Assembly (NCBI GenBank): GCA_022457065.1 | Contig: JAJGBQ010000004.1 | Location: 992,001 to 1,056,000 of the forward strand | Length of the DNA: 64,000 bases | DNA from: Curvularia sp. ZM96 | Taxonomy: Eukaryota > Ascomycota > Dothideomycetes > Pleosporales > Pleosporaceae | Direction: 5' to 3' | Shown here: positions 20,249 through 30,945 of the stretch, one piece after another | How positions within the stretch are numbered: position 1 is the first letter of the stretch | Layout of the letters: every line of letters starts with the position of its first letter | Position numbers and translations under genes: made by a program | The notes under the pieces: model-generated | What the model saw: only the letters and a program-made list of their open reading frames with translations | Told to the model about the DNA's origin: nothing | The model's database searches: none

Positions 20249-21919
20249 ATGCATAACTCACTTCTACTCGCCCTCTGGGCAGGCGTCTCTTTCGTACTCT
20301 ATAAGATCGCGTCTTCAATCATCATTTCTCGCAAACATGCCGCTGCTGCCCGCCAACTAGGTTGCCTCCCTGCACACCCCCTAGAGGCGGTGCCATTTGA
20401 CCCTCTCGGATTACACAACATATCATGTTTGATCGGTGCAGACAAAGAATATCGCATACCACAGTATCTAAATGAGCGCCACGAACAAGCTTGCGCCAGA
20501 GCAGGCCGAAGCGTTACTACATTCCGTCAGAATGTCATGGGTAACGAGGCAATCTTTACCATCGAACCAAAGAACATCCAGGCCGTTCTAGCAACGCAAT
20601 TCAAAGATTTCGGACTCGGCAAGGTCCGGAATAGGAACTTCTCTCCACTACTTGGTCACGGGATTGTAAGAAGTTCCTTTCCATGTGTATGATGCTTTCT
20701 AGGGCCTGACTGCAAACAGTTCTCTACGGATGGTGAACAATGGGCTCATGCGAGATCACTACTCCGACCCCAATTTGCGCGGGACCAAGTTAGTGATTTG
20801 GAGCTTGAAGAACAACACGTACAGCACATGATCCAAGTTATTCCAAAGAACCCCGACGGCTGGACGGACATCACTGACGTCGAACCTCTGTTCTTCCGCC
20901 TAACCATCGACTCGGCCACAGAGTTCTTGTTTGGTGAAAGCGTAGACTCCCAACTCTCTGCTCTACCTGATTACAAATCTAGTCGAGCCCCCGTCGCCGT
21001 AAATGAACAGGAGTTTGCTTTTGCATTCGACAAAGCTCAAAGCATGATTGCCACTGCTGCACGATTTGGAGATGCCTCATGGCTCATCTACAGCAAAGAG
21101 AACAAACGCTACATCACAAGCTGCCACGCCTTCATCGATCACTACGTCCATCTAGCTCTATCCAAGCAAAATAACACCACACAAAAGACTTCGAGCGGCA
21201 AGGAAAAGTATGTTTTCCTGGATGCACTCGTCGAATCGACCCGTGACCCCGTCGAACTTCGATCGCACCTGATTTCCATTCTCCTCGCCGGCCGCGACAC
21301 CACCGCCTCACTTCTATCCTACGTCTTCATGTCCTTTGCCCAGCATCCAGACGTATACCGCAAGCTCCGTAACATAGTCATAGAAACCTTCGGAACCTAC
21401 TCGCACCCCAAGAACCTCACCTTCGAAGCCCTAAAGTCTTGCAACTATCTCCAATGGGTACTGAACGAAGCCCTTCGCCTCTACCCCGTTGTCCCTGTCG
21501 ATGGACGCCGTGCCCTGCGCGATACCACGCTCCCCACGGGCGGCGGCCCTGACGGCACCGCCCCCGTCTACGTGAAAAAGGACACCGTGGTCGACTACAG
21601 CGTGTACGTGATGCACCGCCGCAAGGACTTCTGGGGTCCCGACGCAGAAGAATTCCGGCCAGAGCGCTGGGACGGACGCAAGTCCGGATGGGAGTATCTG
21701 CCTTTCAACGGCGGCCCGAGAATCTGCATTGGACAGCAATTCGCGCTCACAGAGGCTGGCTATACCATTGTGAGGCTGACGCAGAAGTTTGAGAAGATTG
21801 AGAGCGCGGGGAATACATGGGATGAGAAGGGTGGGGTGGGATACATTAGGCACAATCTAAGTCTGACGACTTGTCCGGCTGATGGCGTCAAACTTAGGAT
21901 GAAGGAGGCTAGTGAGTAG
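20249..21919 (+). CDS. Cytochrome P450, CYP52-like alkane/fatty-acid omega-hydroxylase
   Basis: Two exons, join(20249..20665, 20720..21919), 538 residues; the intron (GTAAGA ... GCAAACAG) joins LLGHGI to FSTDGEQWAHARSLLRPQF. An N-terminal membrane anchor is seen at residues 4-27. The I-helix AGRDTTAS, the ExxR helix EALRLYP and the haem loop FNGGPRICIGQQFAL (Cys475) are all present. The haem loop with ICIGQQFALTEA, together with RSLLRPQFARDQ, is typical of CYP52/CYP63-type enzymes. These are ER-anchored monooxygenases that oxidise the terminal carbon of n-alkanes and fatty acids, feeding dicarboxylic-acid and beta-oxidation routes. Substrate is inferred from the family. It converges with the prenylcysteine oxidase gene. 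Confidence 0.92.
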
Positions 21920-22142
21920 ATGATTGTATATGAAGCACACGCGGGCGTTGTTTTTCATTATTGGTTAACGAAAATATTGATTTCCTTATAAAAATGGAAT
22001 ATAGTCGTGACTCGTGTCCTCCCTCGTTCTCAGAACTGCCTGGGCAGGTGATGCTTAATGGCTCTACAAAACAAAACTGATACACACCAGCTTCAATAGC
22101 TTCTACTGTGAATACTACCGTAAATATCATTGGTGATACTTC

Positions 22143-23753
22143 TCATAGCTCACCCTGGTATGTTTCATCGCCACTCTCATCTTTGGCAGCACCTGAACCA
22201 CCTTCTCCTGAACCCCTACCCACCCATTCATTCGCAATCAACTTGGCAACATTTTTTCCACTCAGAGCACTAGTTTCCATGGTACTGATGAAACTCTCAA
22301 TGCCGCTGGTATACCAAAGTCCCTCGTCAAGCTCGATTTCCTCAAAGGTAACGCGAGGGTACTCTCGAGGATACGAATGCCAAAGTTTGTGGTGGATCCA
22401 GCTAACTGTTCCGTTGGCTTCGCCATGCTCAGCTGCCTTCTCGGAAACTTCTCGGCCGAGAATATGAGACAAGAAGGTAGCGTTAACACGAGAAGGGGAG
22501 AAGATCTTGTAGATGTATTCTTTTCGCATCGGCGATGCTTGCTGGTTGATGGCGGTGCCCGAGATGGATATACTATAGAAATTAGGAGAGCCCACACCAT
22601 CTACGGGTTGTTCAGATGGAGGTAAAGTGGTGAGAATGGCGGTTGGTACAGATGATTTGGGGTCGAGATTGAACGCCGCTTGGCTGAGTTGGAACGGTGA
22701 AGCGAACAGTGTCGTATGTAGCTTCGTGTATGGAATCTCGTCAGGAATGTGCTTTGGTGTGGGATCAATGACGAGATCCGAGTACTGTAGAGGCGATGCA
22801 AGGACAACTTCGTCAAACGATGATGTATCCCCTTTGCTTGTAGTAAGTTTGTAGCTACCGTCAGTCTGCTTCGAGATGTGGCTGACGGACGTGTTGAGCT
22901 GAACGTTCGCATGGCCAGCCTTCAGCATGTGGGCGAAGATCTGCCAGTTGCCGCCTTCAATTTGCATGGCTCCACTGGTAGCCATACACACCATTGTCTC
23001 TAGGCCATGAATGTATGGGAGATTAGAAGCGTAGTTGACGCGAGTGCTCGCTTGGATAATCTCCTTGGAGAAAGCCTCTCCAATCTTATTCTCCTTGAGG
23101 TACTGTTCACCAGTTACACCCGTGGTACTCAGTAAGCCCACACGCTCAACAGCAGCGGTCAGGCTCTTCCATGGAAATACCGGCTCGTCGTACATGGTCA
23201 GGAACTTTCCAACGGCGCTCTTCATCAGCCTGTTAGTCCATATTGGCGCAGAACCATATCTCCATAGCAACTTCACCCCATCCCATAAGCTTTCACCTGC
23301 ATTTGTCACTATGACGAATTCTTGACCATTCCAGACACCAAGATCTGGTAGCTCGAGTTGCGTTGCAACGTCCTCCTCATTGATTGAAAGGTTGAAGTCA
23401 TTCATGGCCTTCACCATTATGTGGTTGATCTTCACAAAGATAGAACCGCCGAGCTCGATGGAGACAGCCTTGTCATCCCACGGGTGTACAGTCGTGGTGC
23501 GACCGCCGACATGACCGTTGCGCTCGAAAACGGTGATATTGGTAGGTATGTTTGCCTCTGCCGCATATTGGGCGAGATGATATGCCGCTGACGAGCCCGC
23601 TGCTCCCGCACCTGTTTGGAGTCAGCCTTGCACAGCTGCTGTTTGAGTATGTAGTATACCAATGATGGCAACCTGCTTTGCGCGCGGCGACGCATCGCCA
23701 GTAGTGAGGGCGCCTACAAGCGGCAGTAGCGGAGTGACGCGCAACAACCACAT
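22143..23753 (-). CDS. Prenylcysteine oxidase / farnesylcysteine lyase
   Basis: Two exons, join(22143..23611, 23660..23753) on the minus strand, 520 residues. The 48-base intron (GTATAC ... AAGGCTGACTCCAAACAG) splits the FAD-binding loop; joined, it reads VAIIGAGAAGSSAAYHL, the GxGxxG Rossmann motif at about 32-37, followed by FERNGHVGGRTTT. A signal peptide (MWLLRVTPLLPLVGALTTG) precedes it. The C-terminal half carries the Prenylcys_lyase blocks, including ASTRVNYASNLPYIHGLE and MQIEGGNWQIF. The enzyme oxidatively cleaves the thioether of prenylated cysteine released when prenylated proteins are degraded, giving free cysteine, a prenyl aldehyde and peroxide, usually in a lysosomal/vacuolar compartment. 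FAD and catalytic regions look intact. Confidence 0.9.
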
Positions 23754-24418
23754 CGTGTTGAGCTTGTGTTTCGGAAGGGATAAAGATGATCGATCAGCTG
23801 TGAATGTTTCCCAAAGACCTAGCAGCACAAGAGGCCTGAAGTAACTCCTCGGGTCATTGTTGATATAAGAGAGCTAAGTTGTCGAAGAGAGGAGCGATGA
23901 TGCTGGCGCAGGGATCGGCCAGCGTCAGCAGCGGTGCTGCACCTCCGCAGCAGCCCATGTTTCAACAATACTCAGCATTTATTGAGAGACATAAACTGAA
24001 AACCATTCACAGTTCGTTCAAGTAGGTTCACAACTTTGCAATTTGCTGGACAGATTGGAACGCGCCCAAGGTTGGTTGGTACCTAGGGTGCGCGCTCTCA
24101 CGTGCGAGCTCGGATCCCGTGGATCAGGGATGGAGATAGGCACGTTCAACTCCTATTAACTCCGAGTCATCTTGAAGAGCACACAAGCAATTTGAATGCG
24201 AGGTAGTACTGTAGAATGTGTTTGAGATAAAGTGAAAGATGCTAAAAAAGATCAGACTCCAGCAAAGAAGATGCCGGACGTGAAATAGAACCCAAACTCC
24301 TCGCGCCGCGAATCCATCGTGTCCATATCATAAATCTCGTGAGATGGTCATCATCCAGGCAGCATTTTGCCGCAAGCCCTGCACAATCGCCGGGTATTAC
24401 AATTACTTACTTATGCCA
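23754..24418. other. Intergenic region upstream of prenylcysteine oxidase
   Basis: About 660 bases containing the oxidase promoter and the 3' flank of the next minus-strand gene. No gene or clear motif is seen. A CGCGC-rich stretch lies at 24060-24110. Confidence 0.45.
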
Positions 24419-25300
24419 TCAAATGGCAAACTTGACTGACCGTCTAGTCTCCACTTTCTTCATGGGCATTACTTCGCGCTCAACTGTGCCTTCTCTCGAT
24501 GACGGGCCCCTAACGCCTCTAAGACGTCTTTCACTACGCTTGGCTCTCGCCTCGCGAGCTTCCCTCAACCTCCATTCATTCAGTTGTTGTCTTCGCTTCT
24601 GTGACCGCGCATAGGCCATGGCTGGTGTAGGCCTGAATCCTATACCGTTGATGCCAGTGCCATCATCGTCTGGGTCGGTTGCAGGGTCAACAAGGTGTCC
24701 CGTGATCTCATTATCCTGCCACGTGAGGGTCGATGGTGGGGGTGTCGGCGACCTCTTTTGTGGACGAGCATGCGTCGGGGAGTGGTTTGCAAATGTGTAT
24801 GGATGCGCGACGCTGTTTGTGGGTGGCGAGGCAAAAGTAGTCGGTTGCGCAAAAGAGGCAATATCTGGCAACAAGTGGGGTTGTAATGACTGAGGGGTCT
24901 CTGGTATTACCCTAGAGGTCTCAGAGATGGGTGTGCCCGGAACATTGCCGAGAGTATTGCTGCTGCTGTATTTGCTGGGCGTCTCGTGTGCGGATAGTAT
25001 TGTTGGTCCTACGACGCTGTCGACCCTCATAGCATCGAGCTTCGGCTTCTTGTGTAGGACATCGTCGGTGGGGGTAAGCGGGGACAGTGGTATCGCCGCC
25101 AGCGCAGTCAGGGTCATGCCTCCCAGCTGATCGGCGACAGCATTTCGGGGGCTGTCACCGCCAGACAAAGGCGCCGAACTGTTGTTGCGTAGTGGTAGTT
25201 CCGATGCTGGTCGCAGGGCGAGGGCGGTGTTGAGCAACGGAACAGGCGCAGGCTGGTCGCGTTTGCGCTTGGGTGATGGGTGCGCCAGATGTGTGGGCAT
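24419..25300 (-). CDS. Conserved fungal protein of unknown function, basic and largely disordered
   Basis: An intronless 293-residue frame. The first 190 residues are Pro/Ser/Thr rich with a basic patch (PKRKRDQ, residues 9-15), several SP/TP sites (SPLTPT, ETPSK, PGTPIS, PETPQS) and another KKPK motif. The C-terminal third is more ordered: LTWQDNEITGHLVDP, an acidic DPDDDGTGINGIGF turn, then a long charged helix (RSQKRRQQLNEWRLREAREARAKRSERR) split by position. The end is again basic. This layout would suit a nuclear protein controlled by cyclin-dependent or MAP kinases, but I do not recognise the family and assign no function. It diverges from the PARG gene. Confidence 0.7.
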   Translation of the reverse strand: MPTHLAHPSPKRKRDQPAPVPLLNTALALRPASELPLRNNSSAPLSGGDSPRNAVADQLGGMTLTALAAIPLSPLTPTDDVLHKKPKLDAMRVDSVVGPTILSAHETPSKYSSSNTLGNVPGTPISETSRVIPETPQSLQPHLLPDIASFAQPTTFASPPTNSVAHPYTFANHSPTHARPQKRSPTPPPSTLTWQDNEITGHLVDPATDPDDDGTGINGIGFRPTPAMAYARSQKRRQQLNEWRLREAREARAKRSERRLRGVRGPSSREGTVEREVMPMKKVETRRSVKFAI

Positions 25301-25824
25301 TTCGCCGGTATAATGGTGCCAGAGTTACATGGATACTGTCGGTAGATACTGCAAAAGTATTGTGTTTTGTTATTGTTAGAGGAGAGAAGGGCGAGTCCCA
25401 ATTCCCACTTGATCGCTGTTGGCTACGCGAATGTGGGGCGCGCACGAGCCCCACTGTAGGGCTGAGGGAACCCTTGTCTTGCGTCAAACCACTGCATGGC
25501 CATGGAATGCGGCTCAAGAGTCTGCGCCTAGTTGACAGCCTAGTTAGTCTCTTTGTGTTTGTATGTGTTTGTATCTTAGACACTTCACTCGCCCATTTTG
25601 CCAGCTCATGAACCTTCGCCGTAAGCGGACTAGCTTGTATCGCGGCTGCCTCAGCTGCCGGTTGCCTGATTGTAGAACGCGAGCATTCTCATCACACGTC
25701 CTTTTCTCTCTCTAGCCTGTGCAATCAGTCTCCAGTCAGCCTTTGTACAAGACACACATGTGGAGCTTCTAAATTACGTCTCTCTGTTTTACTCTTGCTC
25801 CTCTGCCTTCACTTTGTCGTCATC
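25301..25824. promoter_or_regulatory. Divergent promoter region between the basic protein and PARG genes
   Basis: About 520 bases between two outward-facing genes. The PARG-proximal part is CT rich (TTTTCTCTCTCTAGCC near 25700). An ATG ten codons upstream of the chosen PARG start is in frame but leads into an unlikely hydrophobic lead. Confidence 0.4.
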
Positions 25825-26976
25825 ATGGAGCAGTCGTCCATCCTCCGGTTCTTGAAGCCATCAAGGCCATCTCAACACCCTTCACGACCAGAAAACGCAC
25901 GCTCCGGTCACCCTTACCAGCGCCGTTCTAGTCCAGACGTTCGCAACAGACATAATAACAGCAGTAAACACCGGGGTCCCAATCACCGGCGCAATGCGGA
26001 TCTGGAAAAGGTTGCAGATGAGACCAAGGCCATTCTTCCAAAGATACTAGCTGATATTCCCGAATTCGACGCTTTTGAATCTTCGCTCAACAATCTCGAA
26101 GACATGAACCATCTTTCTGCTGCTGACTGTCCTGGCTTCAAGAACAGAGCACATATAAGGGTTTTGAATATGGACTCTTTTGATGCAGCCATTCAACTGG
26201 ATCCTCAACATAATGTGCACAAACATCTAAGCAATGCTTTCTCACAGGAAAACGAACCTGACAAGGCACCTGAACAAGATGAAGATCTTAGCCCCAACAA
26301 GTCATCTACAACGGACCTTGAACCCAAACAAGCTCCAGGACATTCCGTCCTAGTCCTGAATCTAGCATCAGAACGCTCTCCAGGCGGTGGCTGGCAAAAG
26401 GGTGCCCTCGCCCAAGAAGAATGTCTCTGCTACCGCTCTTCTCTGTACCTTTCTTTGGACAAATCGTTCTACCCTATACCATCACTCTCCGCAATTTACA
26501 CCCCCAACGTCCTGCTTATCCGCTCCTCGATGGCAAACGGACACTCTCTCTTTCCCACTCCACAACTACAATCTCCGTCCACCCTTCCAGCCGTATCTGT
26601 CGTCAGTGTCGCGGCTCTTCGTAAACCGTCGCTTTCAGACGACACCGACGACAACAATAATAAGACGTTCAAGCATCCTGGCGCGAGGGCCACTACAAAA
26701 CGTAAAATCCGCCTAGTGCTTCGGATAGCTGCGCAGAACAAACATACCAAACTCGTTTTGGGCGCCCTGGGCTGCGGTGTCTTCGCTAACCCACCCCACG
26801 AGGTAGCGAATTGCTTTGCAGAGGTGTTTGACGAGCCAGAGTTTCAAGGGGGTTGGTGGGAAGAAGTCGTGTTTGCGGTCCTGGACAATGTGAAGAGTGG
26901 TAGTGGTGAGGGGGGTAAAGATGGGAAGGGAAATTTTGGCGTCTTTTATCGGGCTCTGGATGGCAAGGAGGTTTGA
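25825..26976 (+). CDS. Microbial-type poly(ADP-ribose) glycohydrolase (PARG-like macrodomain protein)
   Basis: An intronless 383-residue protein. The N-terminus (MEQSSILRFLKPSRPSQH) is followed by a disordered Arg/Asn-rich stretch. The PARG catalytic signature GGG-X6-8-QEE is visible as PGGGWQKGALAQEECL, with the glycines at 187-189 and Q197-E198-E199. Before it is VLVLNLASERSPGG, and later come LVLGALGCGVFANPP and FDEPEFQGGW, the other conserved blocks of this macrodomain family (DUF2263/TIGR02452). The enzyme class hydrolyses ribose-ribose bonds in poly(ADP-ribose). A low-complexity insert (about 245-290, Asp/Asn rich) separates the two halves. Activity is inferred; all recognisable catalytic residues are present. 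Confidence 0.88.
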   Translation: MEQSSILRFLKPSRPSQHPSRPENARSGHPYQRRSSPDVRNRHNNSSKHRGPNHRRNADLEKVADETKAILPKILADIPEFDAFESSLNNLEDMNHLSAADCPGFKNRAHIRVLNMDSFDAAIQLDPQHNVHKHLSNAFSQENEPDKAPEQDEDLSPNKSSTTDLEPKQAPGHSVLVLNLASERSPGGGWQKGALAQEECLCYRSSLYLSLDKSFYPIPSLSAIYTPNVLLIRSSMANGHSLFPTPQLQSPSTLPAVSVVSVAALRKPSLSDDTDDNNNKTFKHPGARATTKRKIRLVLRIAAQNKHTKLVLGALGCGVFANPPHEVANCFAEVFDEPEFQGGWWEEVVFAVLDNVKSGSGEGGKDGKGNFGVFYRALDGKEV

Positions 26977-27308
26977 AGGCAAGTATGTGTCTAGATATGT
27001 ATCATCGCTAAATGCAGTCTGTGTACGTGTCTCCTTGCGCAATTTTAAGAGACACATGGCAATGGTGATTGCAACAAGAAGGAAAAGGACAATGATTTCC
27101 TACTGGAATTGTTCGCACTAGGTCTGTTATTGGTGTTGGTGTTGATGTTGCTCTGGAGACCCAGAATATTAGGATATGGTCTCCTTACTGTCTATCGTGT
27201 AGGTATATGTACAAGGAAACGCAAGGAACGCAAAATATGCCGCTTAAAGGAAACGGGAAAAGAAAAGCAACAAGACTGAATAAGTATACTGCAGTTGTCC
27301 CCAAGGTC
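26977..27308. other. Convergent 3' region between PARG and RRP6 genes
   Basis: About 330 bases between two stop codons on opposite strands. Nothing beyond 3' untranslated sequence is expected; a short T/G-rich run lies at 27125-27160. Confidence 0.5.
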
Positions 27309-29790
27309 TTAGGATTTGAATGTTTTACTCCGTCCCGCAACCTCCTTTTGAGCCCTCGGCAATCCCTTGGGCGCATCCGTCATGCCAGCAAATGCAGTGA
27401 ACCCTCCATTCTTCTTCTTTTTATCCTTCTTATCCTTCTTCTTTGTCTTGGGATCTTCATCTTCGGCGTGCAGCACCGATTTGGCGTTTGCGTAGTCAAA
27501 AGCGGCCTCATCCCCATTGCGTGCTGCGGCTTGAGCAGCTGCCTCGTCCTTCTTCTTCTGTTTACGGGCAGCTTTTCTGGCGGCCTTTTCACGGGCCTGT
27601 ATGGCTTCTGAGCTTTCCTCGGGCGCGTCGAGCATAATTTCATCCCTGATCATTGGGTCGAGTTGCTGCGTGGAAGGTGCTTGCTCGTCTTGTGCGTCAC
27701 CTCGCTTTCGCTTCTTTCCTCCACCCAAGTGCTTCACGACAAATGTGTCAGTCCTTGGGTCTTCTACTGGTCTCTCTTCTTTTGGTATGAAAGTGTGCTT
27801 GGGTTTCTCTGCCGTTGACGTAGTCTCAGTGGGTCCGTTTGCGTCGGCAAAGACCTGTGCTGTAAGAGGTGGAAGAGGAAGAGCGAGATCAATGTCGATT
27901 GCAGAAAGTTGTTGCTTCTCTTGGAAATCTTCATCCTTCTTCCATAACTTGCCCCAAAACTCCGAGCCTGGGGCTCGAGCTGCGGACGTATGAATCTGTC
28001 GAGTAAGTGGCAGTGCCTTAACCACGGGGTTTGTAGCCTTCTTCGCTGTCTCAGTTACAGATGTTGACTCGGCCCTTTCGGCTTTCAGCATGTCGTCAAT
28101 CGTTTGAAGTGTTGTATGCAGCTCTGGTCCATCGAGGCCTTCCTCCTTGGCCTCTACGACCACACGAACAAGTTCGTCCGCATGGGCTCGGATAATGTGA
28201 GACACGTGTTGTATGGCGTTGAATAGAGCGGCCTTATCTGCTGGCATCGCACGAGCAACTGAAAATACGGCATGATTTGGCATAATGAAAAGCGGGCTTT
28301 CATCCTCCTTCCGGCCGAGATCGTCCCTCCACCTGTGTACCGCTCGGAAGACGGCAAACTGCTCTCGAGTGAATTGCACAGGAGTTCGCGAGATGAGCTT
28401 ATACCAGCCGCTAGATCCGAGTCCCGTTTCGCTGTCGTATACCGGGTGTTCATACCGCTGCAATGCCGTCTCCTTGGATTTCTGAAGTACATCCTGAATT
28501 TTATTTCTGTCGGGGTTGGAGAAGTCAGACTTCTCGACCAGCTCGTTACGCATGTTGTCGTACACATAAAGAAGGAAATGAGTATCCGCGCGTGCATATT
28601 CGAACAGCTCCGGACTGAGCGGCCTTACACGCCAATCTGCAAGCTGGTACTGTTTTTGGGCTGTAAACTTGACATGTCTCTCCAGTAAATAGGCCAAACT
28701 GGCGCCCGGATATCCAAGCGCTCGGGCAGCGTGGTACGTGTCGAAGAGACCGACAATGTAGAGCCCGAGATCCCGTTGAAGCCACATGATATCCATGTAC
28801 GCACCATGTAGAACCTTCAGAATTCCGGGATCTGCAAAAACCTCGTTCAAACATTCCAGCTTCCGTCGCCAGGGCTTCAGTGTGTCCACTATCCAGTCCT
28901 TGTCGCGAGTGCTGATTTGCATCAACGAAACCATGCCAATGTACGAGCGATTATCGTGATGTTCAAGATCCACAGCAATTTCCTTTGCTGTCTTCAACTC
29001 GGACAGCATAGTCGCTAGCGCTTCGGGCGTGTCGACGAAAGTCGCAGTAGTAGATTCAAAAGGCTGGTATTGTTGTGGTTCGGCGTATTCATAGACGTTT
29101 GCTGGGTAGTCGTACTCCTCAATCTCGGTCTGATAGGGGTGCGGATATCTGCACAAGAGATTAGCGTGTACATTGTACAGGGCAGATTTACCATACTGTT
29201 CCCGTCCTCGCTTGTCCCTGAATGTTTTCAAACACTCTTCTAAGGGAATCTTTGCGTGTGGCTTGGAAGTGATGAGCGGATGGAAGCCGCCGGTCTCGTC
29301 GTTGGTAGGCACATGCTCAAACTGGAGCTGCGGCTTTGGAATTATCTTCTTATCGGCGATGTTGGGGCGGGGCTTCACGGCTGCCTGTATATGAATTAGA
29401 CGATGACCTTGCATGGGCATGCATCTTTGAATATCGTACCTGTTCGCTAGCCGGGCTCAAACGCTTGACTACACCAGTGTATTCATCCAGACTGGTATCG
29501 GCCTTCTCAAGCAAGCTGTCGATGACATCAACAACCCCCCTCCAATTGGCGTCTATGGCTTCGACGTCGGGTAGCTTAGGACCTACAGCGTCCGAGCTCG
29601 TCGCAGCATTGTGGAGAAGGCGCTGCGCGAGGTGAAGGAGGCGCGCATTTTGGGCGTCCAGTTGAGTGCCAGCCTCAGGATTGAGCGATCGTTGGAAAGG
29701 TATGTCTGCCTTTCCAATGGCAGCGGCGGACCTGGTGGTCGGTTTGAGGGCGGCCGAGATCTCTGTCTGCAGTGTCTTGAAAGAGTCCAT
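27309..29790 (-). CDS. RRP6: Nuclear exosome 3'-5' exoribonuclease Rrp6
   Basis: Two exons, join(27309..29384, 29440..29790) on the minus strand, 808 residues. The intron is GTACGA ... ATACAG and joins SPASEQ to AAVKPRPNIADKK. Residues 1-105 match the PMC2NT region that binds the Rrp47/Lrp1 cofactor. The DEDDy exonuclease follows: AVDLEHHD (D256, E258), HGAYMDIMWLQ (D315) and YARADTHFLLY (Y380, D384). An HRDC domain (FAVFRAVHRWRDDLGRK) comes next. The last 200 residues are Lys/Glu/Ala rich with a nuclear-localisation-like KKRKRG and end in Lys-rich tracts. Rrp6 trims and degrades rRNA, snoRNA and cryptic transcripts in the nucleus with the exosome core. It faces Mdm35 across a 248-base promoter. 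Confidence 0.95.
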
Positions 29791-30038
29791 GACGTTTTTA
29801 GTGCGCGCTCATTCTCTTGGTGGACTCTCAATGGCGCGGGCTCAGGTGGCAGCTCACTTTGACGTGGCGCGATGGGTTGGCGTGGAAAGGGTGCGCGTGT
29901 CGCAAATAGTTTGGAGAAAGAAACCTTCATGATTTCTAGCTTAGCGCGCTTTTCCTTATCGATAGGCAGTAGCCGCGACTTTCACCCGGCCCTGCGCATA
30001 ACTGATTCGACCACCCACCTCACTAGCATACAGCCGAA
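29791..30038. promoter_or_regulatory. Shared promoter of RRP6 and MDM35
   Basis: A 248-base interval between divergent starts. It carries TAGCGCGC-type GC words near 29940 and no TATA box, as is common for fungal housekeeping pairs. Confidence 0.4.
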
Positions 30039-30491
30039 ATGTCTGCCTCATTAGCACCAGAATGCAACCAAGTGAAAGAGTGAGCATTGTCTCTTGCGAT
30101 GGCGGTGTCACCAGCCAGCTGACGTTGAATAGACGCTACGACAATTGCTTCTTGAAGTGGTACAGCGAGAGTGCGTCATGCATCGCTGCAATGAGACAAC
30201 GGCTTCTCCTAACATTTGCGCAGAATTCTTACGTGGTACTGCTACGACTGATGACTGCAAACCAATCTTTGAGCAGTATGAAAAGTGCCTCTCTGTTCGT
30301 ACATGTGCCATGATGACTAGCATTATCTCTGACATGATGAACAGAGAGCATTGAATGAACGAGGCATCGACAAGATGCTCAAGGAAGTACGCGAAGACAA
30401 CAAAGAAAACGATGCTGAGCATATGAAACCTGTGAGTGTTAGAGGGTTTAAGTCATGGCATGGAATCTGATTGAAGCTCTAGAGCCGATAA
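30039..30491 (+). CDS. MDM35: Mdm35/TRIAP1 twin CX9C mitochondrial intermembrane-space protein
   Basis: Five small exons, join(30039..30079, 30133..30170, 30224..30294, 30345..30431, 30483..30491), 81 residues. Joined, the protein reads MSASLAPECNQVKERYDNC, then FLKWYSEKFLRG and QYEKCLSRALNERGIDKML. The twin CX9C pattern is exact: C9-C19 and C38-C48. Mdm35 binds Ups1/Ups2 and lets them shuttle phosphatidic acid or phosphatidylserine across the mitochondrial intermembrane space; import uses the Mia40 disulfide relay. The third intron has an unusual GTTCGT donor but a good branch site (CTGAC) and acceptor. The fifth exon would code only Ser-Arg-stop; if the last intron is retained the end becomes VSVRGFKSWHGI. 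Exons 1-4 are well supported, the last one less so. Confidence 0.88.
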
Positions 30492-30945
30492 TGAATGAGA
30501 CGTTTCAGTCTGTCATGGTAGGGGGGATTTCTGTTTGGCTCAACTACCAATATGCGTGAAAACCCAATGCCTATTCTGACGAATATTTAGTAGGTAACCT
30601 GTGCATTATCGTGATCAAAGTCTGACTTGTTTCCAGGTTTTGTGCTGGAATCCAAGCAGCTATTGGCCTTCGAGTGTTAGTATCATACGCCATACTCCTT
30701 TGTACTATACTGTAGTTTTATATAGCAATCTGATCTAGACCTACAACCGTATTGCAATCAAAGCACTCGTATTTCAATCCGACATATTTATTTTTCATGC
30801 GCTAAAGCCTGCATGACGACATAAGCCCGAAAGGAAAGTATTTCGGACCTACTATTCCCTCTCCACTTTTGCACCCCACAGCTCTATAAAGTCCGTCTCG
30901 CACGTCTATTTGATAGTCAATTATATACCCGCTCCTGTATCAGAT
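30492..30945. other. Intergenic region between MDM35 and the MAPEG gene
   Basis: About 450 bases. It has TA-rich sequence near 30700-30800 and a C/T-rich stretch (CCCTCTCCACTTTTGCACCCC) split across 30860-30885 that probably belongs to the MAPEG promoter. No gene is seen. Confidence 0.45.

Noticed and set aside
19511..20254. Minus-strand frames of 66-134 codons upstream of the P450 gene
   Set aside because: They overlap in different frames, lack domains and run into the P450 promoter.
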